The notes under the pieces are model-generated. The model had not been told where the DNA came from. It did not search any database and saw only the letters and a list, made by a program, of their open reading frames with translations. DNA of 64,000 nucleotides from Dehalococcoidia bacterium (GTDB taxonomy: Bacteria; Chloroflexota; Dehalococcoidia; Lucifugimonadales; UBA3495): positions 1 to 64,000 of the forward strand of contig JAJDTP010000035.1 of assembly GCA_022827095.1 (NCBI GenBank), given 5' to 3'. Shown here piece by piece: positions 31,245-42,253 of the stretch (the stretch's first letter is position 1; each line of letters opens with the position of its first letter). The translations under genes were made by a program, and so were the position numbers.

Positions 31245-31715
31245 CTAGTCGTTGACCTCGACGATCATCTCGATCTCGATGGGCATCCCGCCGGGCAGCG
31301 TGGCCATGCCCACGGCGGAACGCGCGTGCCGTCCCCGGTCGCCGTACAAGCTGATCAGCAGGTCCGATGCGCCGTTGGCCACCCGCGGCGTGTCGCCGAA
31401 GTCCGGCGTGGAGTTGACCATGGCCAGCAGCTTGACGATGTGGCTCACCTTGTCCAGGTCGCCGATTGCGCCTTTCAGAACGGTGAGCAGGTTCAGCATG
31501 GTCTGCCGGGCGCAGTCGTAGCCCTGCTCCACGGTCACTTCGCCGCCCAGCTTGCCCGTGTGCAGCAGCCCGCCGCCGGGCAGGCCCGGCCCGGTTCCCG
31601 ACAGGAACACCAGGTTGCCAGTCCGCACGTAGGGGATGATGTTCCCCGCTCCCGGCGGCCGCGGCGGGGGCAACTCGTAGCCCAGTTCTTTCAGCTTGTC
31701 CTCAATCTCCGGCAT
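31245..31715 (-). CDS. RidA family protein
   Basis: 156 aa; 'IIPYVRTGNLVFLSGTGP', 'ARQTMLNLLTVLKGAIGDLDKV', 'GGMPIEIEMIVEV'. Confidence 0.9.
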   Translation of the reverse strand: MPEIEDKLKELGYELPPPRPPGAGNIIPYVRTGNLVFLSGTGPGLPGGGLLHTGKLGGEVTVEQGYDCARQTMLNLLTVLKGAIGDLDKVSHIVKLLAMVNSTPDFGDTPRVANGASDLLISLYGDRGRHARSAVGMATLPGGMPIEIEMIVEVND

Positions 31716-31810
31716 GACACCGCTCCTTTACCGTTCTGTCTAGTTGTACCTTGCGGATCGCCGTGCGACGCGAAATCGGCCGGCGTCCGCCGGGTGCGCC
31801 AGATAGTAAC

Positions 31811-31942
31811 ACGCGAAACCGGTTTGTCATCGCGAAGAGCGCAGCGACGCGGCGAACTCGTAGCCGCAGCGACCACTGCACCGGCGACGAGATTGCCACG
31901 CTGCGCTCGCAATGACAGCTCAGGCGAAACTGGGTATGCGTG
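31811..31942. repeat. MITE-like inverted repeat, family A copy 5
   Basis: 'acgcgaaaccggtttgtcatcgcgaagagcgcagcgacgcgg' ... 'cgctgcgctcgcaatgac...gaaactgggtatgcgtg'. Confidence 0.75.
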
Positions 31943-32071
31943 AGCGCGGCGGTGACGAATGGCAACTGAACCACGGTACCGATTCCTGACATGACGCAAC
32001 TCCGCCAACCCCGACAGGTGTAGTACATTACGCGCAGGAACCGACCGGGCACACCCAACCGGAGCCACGCC

Positions 32072-32632
32072 ATGACCACCGCCCAACCCCTGCCCCGCGG
32101 CGAGATCGTCCAGCAGATGGACGGCACCTACGAGCTCTTCCCCGTGCCCACCGACCAGGACACCCTCCACGGCATCCTCACCGACTGCCTGGCCGAGTGG
32201 GAGCGCGTCCGCATCGGCCTGCTGATCCCCGGCGCCGTGTGGGAGATCAAGCCGCCGCGCCAGCCCCGCACCGGCTTCCTCGACGGCTACCTCACCGTCG
32301 ACTTCGAGGAATGGCACCTGCACCTGTGCATCGGCGAGCACGCGTCGGCCCCGCCCGAGGTGGCCCGCCTGCGCCGCACCGCCCGCGCCGAGCTTTACCG
32401 CCGCCTCAACCCCGACCACCAGCCCACCTCCTGGGGCTTCCGCCTCTTCAACGGCGGCGGCCAGCAGCAGATCACCGTCCTACTCCCCAACCCCCACCTC
32501 GACGAACACCAACAATACGAAAAACAACCCAACTGGTCCCGCCTCTACCTCTGGGACCGCCTACGCGAAAAATACCTCGGCCAGGGCGAGGACGCGACGG
32601 ACCGGACGGCGGCGGGGTTTTGGCATGGGTGA
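32072..32632 (+). CDS. Conserved hypothetical protein
   Basis: 186 aa ORF with high-GC coding character; no motif recognised with certainty. Confidence 0.65.
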   Translation: MTTAQPLPRGEIVQQMDGTYELFPVPTDQDTLHGILTDCLAEWERVRIGLLIPGAVWEIKPPRQPRTGFLDGYLTVDFEEWHLHLCIGEHASAPPEVARLRRTARAELYRRLNPDHQPTSWGFRLFNGGGQQQITVLLPNPHLDEHQQYEKQPNWSRLYLWDRLREKYLGQGEDATDRTAAGFWHG

Positions 32633-32891
32633 AGGAAGAGGTCCAGTCGCGATGATTTGGACGTACGGCACTCGATTCGGGCCATGGAATTTATGCACAT
32701 CCAGGGATGATTGCCACTAGCACGGTAATCTATCTGGCTAGGTCCGCAGGCCGCGAGATCTCCTTGGACGTTACGCTAAACAGTCATGGGCTATAATATA
32801 GGTTGGCGGGTTTAATTGGCAGATAGGACGATCTTGGGCGGTTACCAGTCCGATGTCGTTCTAAACCTCTTTGATAACCTGTCGCCAAAAT

Positions 32892-33653
32892 ATGCGGAGA
32901 TTTTGTCAGATGATGGAACAAACCAACCCTGTGAAACGCCTCTACAAACTATTGACTGCGGTCACATCGACTGGTCATGAGCCGATTCTACTCTCGGCTG
33001 AAGCATGGACGACTGCGCTTGGCGTCGCAAACCGCACGGATCTCATGCGAGCGCTTCCGGAGGTTCTGAACCTGCTGGACTCGTGTGAACACGCCATACG
33101 CCAAAACAGCCAACTTGATACCGAAAGGTATTTGGGTTTGTTGAACAGCATCAGAGATCCCTTGGTTACGCGGGGTTTTTTCGGCTCCACGAACGATTTG
33201 CGCAACGCGGTGAGCCGCGATGCTTTAGCTAGGCTAGAATTCGCCGCTGATGCCGTGCAGATGTCCGAAAATATCCCGCCGGATGATGAGATTGTTACTT
33301 TAATCGACCAAGTCAATACTTTGTTGGATGAGATTGCTGGATCTGAACTTGATGAAGAACTGGCGGTTTACCTTGTGAACGGCGCAAAAGCAATTCATTC
33401 GGCGTTGGTTCACTACGACGTTTTCGGGCATAACGGCCTCCGATCAGCATTTTTCAGTCAGATTGGAATGATATATGTATTACAAGACGACATACAAAGG
33501 CATCCGATCAGAGTAAAATGCATTAATCTAGTCAAAGCTCTGTTTGGCGTCCTATCCTCATCGGATGCACGTAATACTCTGAGAATGCTGTCCGCGGTGG
33601 ATCAATCATTGTCGGGGCTGGCGCTTGAACCGGGTGATGACGCAGGGGCATAG
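32892..33653 (+). CDS. Hypothetical protein in lower-GC segment (predicted mostly helical)
   Basis: About 250 aa ORF ('MMEQTNPVKRLYKLLTAVTSTGHEPILLSAEAWTTALGV...'), start uncertain; no domain recognised. Confidence 0.55.
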   Translation: MRRFCQMMEQTNPVKRLYKLLTAVTSTGHEPILLSAEAWTTALGVANRTDLMRALPEVLNLLDSCEHAIRQNSQLDTERYLGLLNSIRDPLVTRGFFGSTNDLRNAVSRDALARLEFAADAVQMSENIPPDDEIVTLIDQVNTLLDEIAGSELDEELAVYLVNGAKAIHSALVHYDVFGHNGLRSAFFSQIGMIYVLQDDIQRHPIRVKCINLVKALFGVLSSSDARNTLRMLSAVDQSLSGLALEPGDDAGA

Positions 33654-34568
33654 GCCCCGAACAATGCGTTACGAAGTGTGTCGGCCTCCTTTTGATCAGC
33701 AGTTTGGCAGTCGACAGTACTGATTTGCGGCATCCCGTTTCCGGTCTTGTGGCGCGATATCGATAGAGATTGTCTCTTGGTACAATCTGCCGGCGATGGT
33801 TTTGTGATCCCCATTTATGGGGGATGTCATACTCCGGGGGAAATGTCGGGATATTAATTTCCGAGCCCCGTGCCTTCGCCCTGACCATAGCACCATGCAC
33901 GCCAAACTGTCCTTGCTGCTGTTGTAGTACTGCTCGATAATTCCGTCACCTGCCCGTTCCATGCGGCCCTCTGTACTGAATGTTGCGACGTCCAGGCCAC
34001 CGTCGCGTTCCAACATCCCGACAGAACCACCGCCTGCCGGTCCAAACCAGTCCCGGGCTATGCACCTAGAAATCCTCGAACGCATGTTCCATAATATTCC
34101 AGTCAGGTGATAATCCTTTCCGCCTGAGCCATCGGTCGTTCACGGCCATCCGTTAGTATCAAAATCGCATAACCGGCCCTGCGACAACCGGAACCGCCGC
34201 CGTCCACCACCCAGGAACCTAACCGGCGCGGTCTCAACGGCCACAGGAGACGCCACTATCCTGGGAGATGCGGCATCCGGCCCTCGCGGCCCTCGTCGCA
34301 TTGATCCGAAACAGGGGTTAAACCTTTGCGTACCACCCCCGGCCGTGGGGCTAACAAGTGATCATCAGGCTCTGTCAGAACCCACCGAAACTCACCCGAC
34401 GCAAATCCTGACGCCAGCCAGCAACCGACATCATCGACCCCATCAGGAGAAACCGACGTGAATCGAACCTGAACCGGTCATCCGACAACCCAATCCTGAC
34501 GCTTTTCCGCCGTGTCCGGGGGTAAAATCGTGGCATTCGCTCCGCTTCCGCCGGATCCTTGTCCCATG

Positions 34569-35675
34569 ATGCCCACGCCCCGCCACATCATCCACGCCGA
34601 TCTGGACGCCTTCTACGCTGCTGTGGAGCAGCTGGACAACCCTGAGCTCCGCGGCCTGCCCGTGCTGGTGGGGGGCCGGCCGGATGGTCGGGGAGTGGTG
34701 GCCACGGCGTCTTACGAGGCGCGGCGGTTTGGTGTTCATTCCGCCATGCCCATGGCTACCGCCGTGCGGCATTGTCCAGAAGGCATCATCGTGCGGCCGC
34801 GCTTCGACCGTTACCGCGAGATGTCAGCCCAGGTCATGGACGTTTTCCGCGACATCACCCCGGTGATCGAGCCCGTGTCTCTGGACGAGGCCTACCTGGA
34901 CATCACCGAGGCCGCCGCCGACCGCTCGCCCATCGCCATTGCCATCGACGTCAAGGAGCGGGTCGCCGCCGAGACCGGCCTCGCCGTCTCCGTGGGCCTG
35001 GGCTCCGGCAAAGCGGTCGCCAAGATCGCATCGGACCTGCAAAAGCCCGACGGCCTGGTGGTGGTGCCCGTCGGTGGCGAGGCCGACTTCCTGGCTCCCC
35101 TGGCCGTGGGCAAACTGGTAGGGGTTGGCCCCAAGTCCGCCGCCCGCCTGCACGACGAGGGCGTGGACACCATCGGCCAGCTGGCCGCCATGCCCGACGG
35201 CTGGTTCACCCGACGCTTCGGCAAGCGTGGCGCCGGCATCCGCGACCGCGCCCGAGGCATCGACCACGACCCCGTGCAGACCTCCCGCGAGACCAAATCC
35301 ATCAGCGCCGAGACGACCTTTGCCGCCGACCTCCCCGGCAACTCGACCGACGACAGCGCTGAACTGCTGGCCGTCGTGGAGCGGCTATCCGGACGGGTGG
35401 CCGGCTCGTTAGCCGGCAAGGGTCTCGCCGGCCGCACCGTCACCGTCAAGTTGCGCCTCTCTGACTACACCACCTTCACCCGCCAGACCACGCTGCCCGA
35501 CGCCACCGACGACGAGCCCACCATCGCGGCCACCGCCTGGACCCTCCTCGAGCGCGAGCTTGCCCCGGGTCGTGCCTTTCGGCTCTTGGGCGTGGGCGTC
35601 TCGGGCTTTTCGCCAAAAGAAGGCCCCGACGCATCGCCGGAGCCCGTAACCGCGCAACGGCGGCTTATCCTCTAG
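34569..35675 (+). CDS. dinB: DNA polymerase IV (Y-family)
   Basis: 'RHIIHADLDAFYAAVEQLDNPELRGLPVLVGG', 'ASYEARRFGVHSAMPM', 'VSLDEAYLDIT', 'VSVGLGSGKAVAKIASDLQKPDG'. Confidence 0.97.
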   Translation: MPTPRHIIHADLDAFYAAVEQLDNPELRGLPVLVGGRPDGRGVVATASYEARRFGVHSAMPMATAVRHCPEGIIVRPRFDRYREMSAQVMDVFRDITPVIEPVSLDEAYLDITEAAADRSPIAIAIDVKERVAAETGLAVSVGLGSGKAVAKIASDLQKPDGLVVVPVGGEADFLAPLAVGKLVGVGPKSAARLHDEGVDTIGQLAAMPDGWFTRRFGKRGAGIRDRARGIDHDPVQTSRETKSISAETTFAADLPGNSTDDSAELLAVVERLSGRVAGSLAGKGLAGRTVTVKLRLSDYTTFTRQTTLPDATDDEPTIAATAWTLLERELAPGRAFRLLGVGVSGFSPKEGPDASPEPVTAQRRLIL

Positions 35676-35685
35676 CCGCCCAGCC

Positions 35686-35777
35686 TGTCATTGCGAGCGC
35701 AGCGCGGCAATCTCGTCAGTACGACGGACGCCGCCGCGGGAACGAGATCGCCGCGTCGCTGCGCTCCTCGCGATGAC
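35686..35777. repeat. Family A/B core repeat (no outer TIR recognised)
   Basis: 'gtcattgcgagcgcagcgcggcaatctcg' ... 'cgagatcgccgcgtcgctgcgctcctcgcgatgac'. Confidence 0.7.
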
Positions 35778-35806
35778 GGCGGGGGATGGACGATGCAGTC
35801 CGCGCC

Positions 35807-36880
35807 CTACCCCCGGAACGTGCCCGTCACCGGCTGGTGGCCCGCGTTCTCCTCGTAGGGTTCCTCGCGGTAGAGGGCCATCTGCTTCATGATGGGGATG
35901 TCCTGGATGGAGAACAGGACGACCTCATCGTCGGTGTCGTTGGCGTGTTCGTGCCACACCCACGGCGGCACCACGAAGAAGTCGCCCTCGGTCCAGTCGA
36001 ACCGCGTGCCGTCGATGACGCTGTGGCCCTGGCCCTTGTACACCTGGTACACGGCGCAGCTGGTCTGCCGGTGCGCGCGGGTCGCGATGCCCGGCCGGAT
36101 CATCTGCGCCCAGCAGGTCATGGTCTTGAGCACCGGCCCGCCGGTCATGGGGTCGCTGAACTCCATGGCCACGTCGTCGAAGGGGCTGGCGTCCACCCGG
36201 GCCAACTGCTGCAGCGCCTCGTGGGTCTTGTCCCACTTGTAGTGCCACAGCGCCGAGTAAGGCGCGCCGGGCTCCTCCCACGCCGGCCGCAGCGCGCCGG
36301 ACGCGAACTTGCGCTCGGACTCGGCCACGCCGACGATGGGCTGCTGGTCCTCGGGATAGGCCTCATAGAAGTTGGCCCGCAGGTAGCGCACCAGCGGCAC
36401 GTCCAGGCCGTCCAGCCAGACCATCGGCTCGTCGCCCTCGTTGTTGTGGTCGTGCCACGTCCACGACGGCGTCAGCACCAGGTCGCCCGGCTCCATGTAG
36501 CACTTGTCGCCCTCAACGGTGGTGTAGGCGCCGGTACCCTTCAGCACCCACCGGATCGCCGTAGGGGTGTGGCGGTGCGCCGGCGCGTTCTCGCCGGGCA
36601 GCAGCAGTTGCAGCGCCGCCGTGATGGTATGCGTCGTGCCGCGATCCAGACCGGGCGTCGCCAGCCGCAGGGTGCGCCGCTCCACGTCGCGGTCGGGTGT
36701 CACCAACTCGCCGCTCTTCATCACCAGCGGCTCCACCTCGGCCCAGCGCCAGAGGTAGGGCTCCATTTCCGGCAGCGGCTGGCCCTCGCCCTGCAGCCAG
36801 CCCGGCTTGACCTGGACCCGGCCGGCGGTCTCGTAATACTGTTGCTCTTCCTGCGTGTTCAACCGTTCCGTTGTCGCCAT
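35807..36880 (-). CDS. Cupin-domain protein (gentisate 1,2-dioxygenase-like)
   Basis: Two cupin regions: 'LLLPGENAPAHRHTPTAIRWVLKGTGAYTTVEGDK...LTPSWTWHDHNNEGDEPMVWLDGLD' and 'HRQTSCAVYQVYKGQGHSVIDG...VPPWVWHEHAN'. Confidence 0.85.
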   Translation of the reverse strand: MATTERLNTQEEQQYYETAGRVQVKPGWLQGEGQPLPEMEPYLWRWAEVEPLVMKSGELVTPDRDVERRTLRLATPGLDRGTTHTITAALQLLLPGENAPAHRHTPTAIRWVLKGTGAYTTVEGDKCYMEPGDLVLTPSWTWHDHNNEGDEPMVWLDGLDVPLVRYLRANFYEAYPEDQQPIVGVAESERKFASGALRPAWEEPGAPYSALWHYKWDKTHEALQQLARVDASPFDDVAMEFSDPMTGGPVLKTMTCWAQMIRPGIATRAHRQTSCAVYQVYKGQGHSVIDGTRFDWTEGDFFVVPPWVWHEHANDTDDEVVLFSIQDIPIMKQMALYREEPYEENAGHQPVTGTFRG

Positions 36881-37067
36881 GCTGCTACCTCCCGGGCTCG
36901 GTTCCGCGTATCTGTTGGCGCGATTGTAAACGCGATCCGTTCGCCTGTCATTCCGCTGTCAGCCCGCAGGCGGTTGGGAAATAGGCTGGATCACTGCACT
37001 AACCAATCACTCCAAATATAGGTACAATCGGCAACTACGCTCCGCAACCAGCGCCCGGGACGGAAAT

Positions 37068-40000
37068 ATGCCAAGCGACAATGTACCAGCCATCATAGAA
37101 CAGGCTATCAGCACAGTAGCCGAAGCCAACCCGCAGAGTACTGGCGGGCAGTGGCTCGAAGACCTCACCGTCGCCGTGTCCCCCTACATCAAAGAGTGGG
37201 ACATTGCTCAATGCTACCCTTGGGCCGAGTGGCCTGAACGGGAAACCCGCTACCCCGGCACCACCAAGCAGGACATAGGCGTTGACTGCGTAGCCGTGCG
37301 GCGCAGCGACGGCGAACATATCGCCATCCAGTGCAAATCCCGACAACTTGACGAACACGGTCGCGGCGCCGACATCACCAAAGCCGAAATCGACAGCTTC
37401 GCCAGCACATCAGCCGGCGAATTTTGGGCGGAGCGCTGGATTGTCACCAATGGCGACAATAGACCCGGCGGAAACACGCTTCAGGTCGCCTCCATGCACG
37501 GCGAGCCCATCAAGATGGTCAACATCGCTAATGATCTGCTGCAACAGCAAGCGGCTTTTACCCACGAAGAATGTCTGCACTGCGAACCCAATCCCGACGG
37601 CGAGGAACGCAAGCAATCCAAAACCTGTATGCAGTCGGAAGCCATCACCGAGAGCGTCCGCATCCTCAAGGAACACGAACAATCCGCAAGTGGCGGCCTG
37701 CCCGTAGGCTAGGCCAGAGGCAAGATCATCCTGCCCTGCGGCACCGGTAAAACCCGTATCTCCCTGCGCATCGTCGAGGAACTGACGCCGCCGGGCGAGT
37801 TGTCCATCGTCCTGTGCCCTTCCATCGCCTTGGTCGCTCAAATCCGGCGTGAGTACCTGCAACACGCCGAAACGGAGATCCGTGCGCTGGCCGTCTGCTC
37901 CGATGAAACCGCCGGCTACGACCCCAGGAAGGAAAGCTCGCGGAACGCTACTGCTGACCCGACGGTGGACAACAGCAACGTCAGCGCCTCCGAAGTCAAG
38001 GGCAATGTCACCACCGACCCGTCGCTAATCGCTGCGTGGATTAGCGACGACCAGGGCGCCGACCGGGTGAACGTCATCTTCGGAACCTACCAGAGCGGCC
38101 ACCGGGTTGCCCAGGCTCTGGCCGAAACCGGCGTAACCGCCAGTGTGCTTATCGCAGACGAAGCCCACCGCACCGCCGGCCTGCGCCGGAAGCGGAACGC
38201 CAAACCCGGAACCCTATCCCCGGAAGAGAGCCGTATCCGCGACTTCACGCTGTGCCACGACAACGACGCTTTCCCGGCTACTTACCGCGTCTATCAGACC
38301 GCCACACCGCGAATTTACGACACCAGCAAGGTGAACTGGGACCAGCCCAGCGACTGGATTGTCCGCACTATGGACGACGAAACCGTGTTCGGCGTGGAGC
38401 TGTACCGCAAAACCTACGTGGAGGCGGTCGAACATGGCTGGCTCGCCGACTATCGCATCATTGCCGTGGGCGTCAACGGCCCCGACGCCCACGACATCGC
38501 CAACCGGCTGGCCGGGCAAACCGCCAGCAAGGGGCGCAACGCACTGACCACCACCCACTTCCTGCGCGGGCTGGCCTTTGCCCTGGCCATGGGCGGCGCA
38601 ACGCAGAGCCGGGAACGGGACACCGTGCCCATCAAGTCCTGCATCGCGTTTATGAATACGGTGGACAAGTCGAAGAACATGGCCGATGACCTCCAAACTG
38701 CCACGGTCACCAAGTGGCTCCAGGACTGGCTGGACGAAAATCGCGAGGGGCAAAAAGCCGCCGACTACACGCTGCAACACCTGGACGCCACAAGCAACGT
38801 CACCACCCGCGAAGCCGAGAAGGCCAAACTGGCCGTAGCCACTGAGGCAAACCCCCACGGCATCATCAACGTCGGCATCTTCGGCGAAGGCACCGACTCC
38901 CCGTCGCTGAACGCCGTCGCCTTTCTGGAAGCCCGTAAGAGTCCCATCGACGTTATCCAGGCCGTGGGCCGCGCCATGCGCAAAACGGACGACAAGGAAA
39001 TGGGCTACATCATCTGCCCCATCGTCATACCGCCCAGCGCCGACCCCGAGCAGTGGCTCAGCGCCAGCAACATGGAAGAGGGATGGTCGGAGCTGGGCCA
39101 GATTCTCCTGGCCCTGCGCGCCCACGACAGCCGCATCGAGGACAACCTGGCCGAGCTGCTGCACCTGTACATCCCCCAGCCACCGCCGTCAGTAGTCAGC
39201 ATCATCGGCATCGCCGGCGGCGAGAACAGGCGCATCCAGTACCGGGAGCACGAAGGCGCGCCGGGCACGGCCCAGGCCGCCGTAGAGCGGGTGCTGGCCG
39301 GCAGCAGCACACTGTCGAGAGAATTCCGGCCCATTACTGAACCGGCAACAGTGTCTACGGAACCGCCGGCCAACGTTTCTGTACTGCCCCTCACCGCAGA
39401 CGGACAAACCGCTGGTGATAGCGGCCATAACATCGCGGGTGTCCGCCCCGAACCCTACCAAACCCCGACCGAGCCGACCCAAATCATCACTGGCAAGAAG
39501 AACGCCGACGGCAGCGTTGAGCTGCGCATGGGCACCCCGGTCCGGGGCAAGCAGGCCCCGGATGGAACGCGGGGCCCGGTGGATGTCAGAAAGTCCAAGG
39601 ACAAGGCCCGTGACATGGTTAACAAGGGCGACGGAGTGCGCCTGACTCCGGGCGGAAAACCTCGCCGCACCCGCGCCGAGGTTGCGGATGCCAACGCGCT
39701 GCGCCTGCTGGAACTCTCCGGCCTGGAAGACCAGGGCAACGTCATCAGGATGAACCTCCTCGCCAAGTCCGGCCTGGTGGACAACCGCGTGGTACGAGAC
39801 CTGAACATCCTGGAATCCAGCGTCAAGGAAGCGGCCCATCACATGAGGAATGACAGCCTGCAACCAGCGCTGGACCGGCATTTCGGGCTGGACAACCTGA
39901 AAGAAAACGAGGCCAAAAATCAGGCCGACGGCTGCACCATCGCCGCCCTACTGATGATGAACGCCGCCATGCTCCACCAGCGCATCGCCAACGGACGCTG

Positions 40001-42173
40001 GTTGACCGGAGTCAACGACCTGGATACGGTCAAGAACGTAACCAACGTCGTCCGCATGACGCTGCGCCAGTGGAATACCATCATTGGGCACGACTTCAAG
40101 CCGGTTATGGAGCCGGCGGTCAAAGCTATTGAAGCGGTTGAGGACACCGGACGACTGGCCGGGCTCGAGCGTGCCCTGCGCCACATCACGGCGGAGGCGG
40201 AACGCATCGCCGAAACCTACGCGGACATGGGCGCCGACCACGCCGGCCCCCTGTTCAACCGCGTCATGGGCAACCAGGCCAGCGACGGAGCTTTTTTCAC
40301 GCGGCCCGTGGCTGCGTCCATTGCTGCCCGCCTCACCCTGGATGCCTGTGGGGAATTGGACTGGACGGACGAAGCCGTCTGGCGTTACCACAAGACTGTT
40401 GACCTGGCCTGCGGCAGCGGCACCCTGCTGGCTGCCATGCTCACCGACATGAAGCGCCGCGCCCGGGAACAGGGCGCCAACGAGGCGCAAGTCACCGAAC
40501 TACAAAAACTGGCGGTGGCGGATACTATCAAGGGGTTGGACATCAACCCGGTGTCGCTGCAACTGGCAGCGTCACAGTTGACCGCCGGCAACACGGATAT
40601 CCGCTACCGCCAAATTGGCCTGCACCTGATGCCCTACGGCCCGCACCCCGTCAATCCGACACAGGTGTCTGTGGGAACGCTGGAACTGCTGGGGCAGAAG
40701 ACCATCGTTCCCAGGGATGAAGGGTTGGGACTCGCCGACGAACGGATCCGCTCTCAAATCATCTGGAACCAGCAGGACGACGCTGAGCTGGAAGATGCCG
40801 TTGATGCGGCCAAAGATGCCGGCATTGTCATTATGAATCCGCCCTTCTCAAACCGGACCAAGATGGGCGAAAAGTTTTCCAAATCGATTCAAGAGTCGCT
40901 ACGGTCTCGTGTGGACACCATGGAGCGGATATTAGTCAGCAATGACAAGGATATGGACGACTTCGTCGACAAGAATTCTGTCCGTCCTCTGTTCGTTGCG
41001 CTGGCTGATAGATGCTTGCGCGACGCAGATGGCATCCTGACGATGGTAACTCCAACGGTTGCGTTATGCGCTCCATCTGGACTGAATGAGCGGCGCGTCT
41101 TGGCGCAACGCTATCATATTCACACCGTGCTCACCGGCCGTTGGCCCAGAGAGTTCAGCCTCAGCCAAAATGTTGAGATAGACGAAAGCATCATAGTAGC
41201 CACGCGCAACAAGCAGGCCAAAGCGCCAACCAGATTTGTTCATTTGGACAAGATGCCAGTTGATGAAGCCGAAGTCGACGACTTATACCACTGCTTATTG
41301 AAATGTCAGCAAGGGCAGATAGCGAACGGTTGGGGTGAGGTCTCATACTGGCCAGCCAATAATATGGTTGAGGGCGACTGGACGCCGGCAATTTGGCGGT
41401 CTGCGGAGTTGGCAGAGGCCGCTGCACGGTTCGCAAACGATAGTAATTTGCAGTCATTAAATGCGACCGGCCGGTCGGCGCAAGCGACAGGCCGGTTGCT
41501 GCGCGGCTCGTACGAGTCGGCAACTGCCGGCACTCCGGGAAGTTTTGCGATACTGAAATCCAAGAGTACCGATGGACAAACTCGGATACAGAGCCAGCCC
41601 GATGAGTACTGGATACCAAAGGATCGCAATGAAGAGGTGCTAGAATTGAACGATGGCACCTATCCAGAAGTCGACTCAATTCTACAGAAGGCGGGACACC
41701 TGCTAATTACGGCAGGTCAGGACAGCAAGACGGGCCGTGTCACTGCGACGGCGGATGACAAGCGTTACACTGGTAACGGTTGGATGCCAGTATCTGGATT
41801 GTCACCGTCGGAAGCGAAAGCAGCCGCAGTATTCATCAACTCAACCGCCGGACGATTGCAGTTGATGCGGCACCCGGGCCGAAAAATACCGTTTCCTACT
41901 TACAGCGCAGCAGAAGCAAGTAGCATCAGAATACCGGATGTCAAAGACGCCAGTATCAGTCAAACCTTGGCCCACTGTTGGGAGCGCACCAGGGACATGA
42001 CCGTGCCGCAGTTTCGCGATGGCGAGTGCGAAGTGCGCCGCCTGTGGGACGACGCCGTGGCCGAGGCCATGGGTTGGGACGCGGAGGAACTGGCCCACCT
42101 GCGCCACCTGCTACACAACGAGCCTCACGTGCGCGGACTGGGTTACGGCCAGTACGCCGACGAAGTGGAATAA
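37068..42173 (+). pseudogene. Type ISP-like single-polypeptide restriction-modification enzyme (Mrr-type nuclease + SF2 helicase + N6-MTase + TRD), interrupted by in-frame TAG at 37710-37712
   Basis: ORFs 37068-37712 and 37800-42173 share a frame. 'GVDCVAVRRSDGEHIAIQCKSR' (D..QxK nuclease), 'LPCGTGKT' (Walker A), 'LIADEAHRTAG' (DEAH), 'YQTATPRIY', 'VDLACGSGTLLAAML' (MTase motif I), 'IVIMNPPFSN' (motif IV). Confidence 0.85.
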
Positions 42174-42253
42174 AACAAATGGGCAAGCCGGGTCGGCCGA
42201 CGGTGTTACAATCGGCACGCAACCCGGACGCAACCCATCAAGCGAGGAAAATC

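Noticed and set aside
33532-34085. Overlapping minus-strand ORFs of 122 and 129 aa
   Set aside because: Mutually overlapping in different frames, no recognised motif, no clear start; at most a decayed remnant.
34440-34480. tRNA-like T-loop string 'gtgaatcgaacctgaacc'
   Set aside because: No acceptor stem, anticodon arm or D-loop could be built around it on either strand.
35786-37021. 411-aa plus-strand ORF
   Set aside because: Antisense to the cupin gene; His/Arg/Leu/Val-rich shadow translation.
37800-42173. Treating the 1457-aa ORF as a complete independent gene starting at 37800
   Set aside because: The Walker A motif is encoded in frame just upstream (37713-37799) with no ATG/GTG/TTG in between; it is the continuation of the 37068 ORF.
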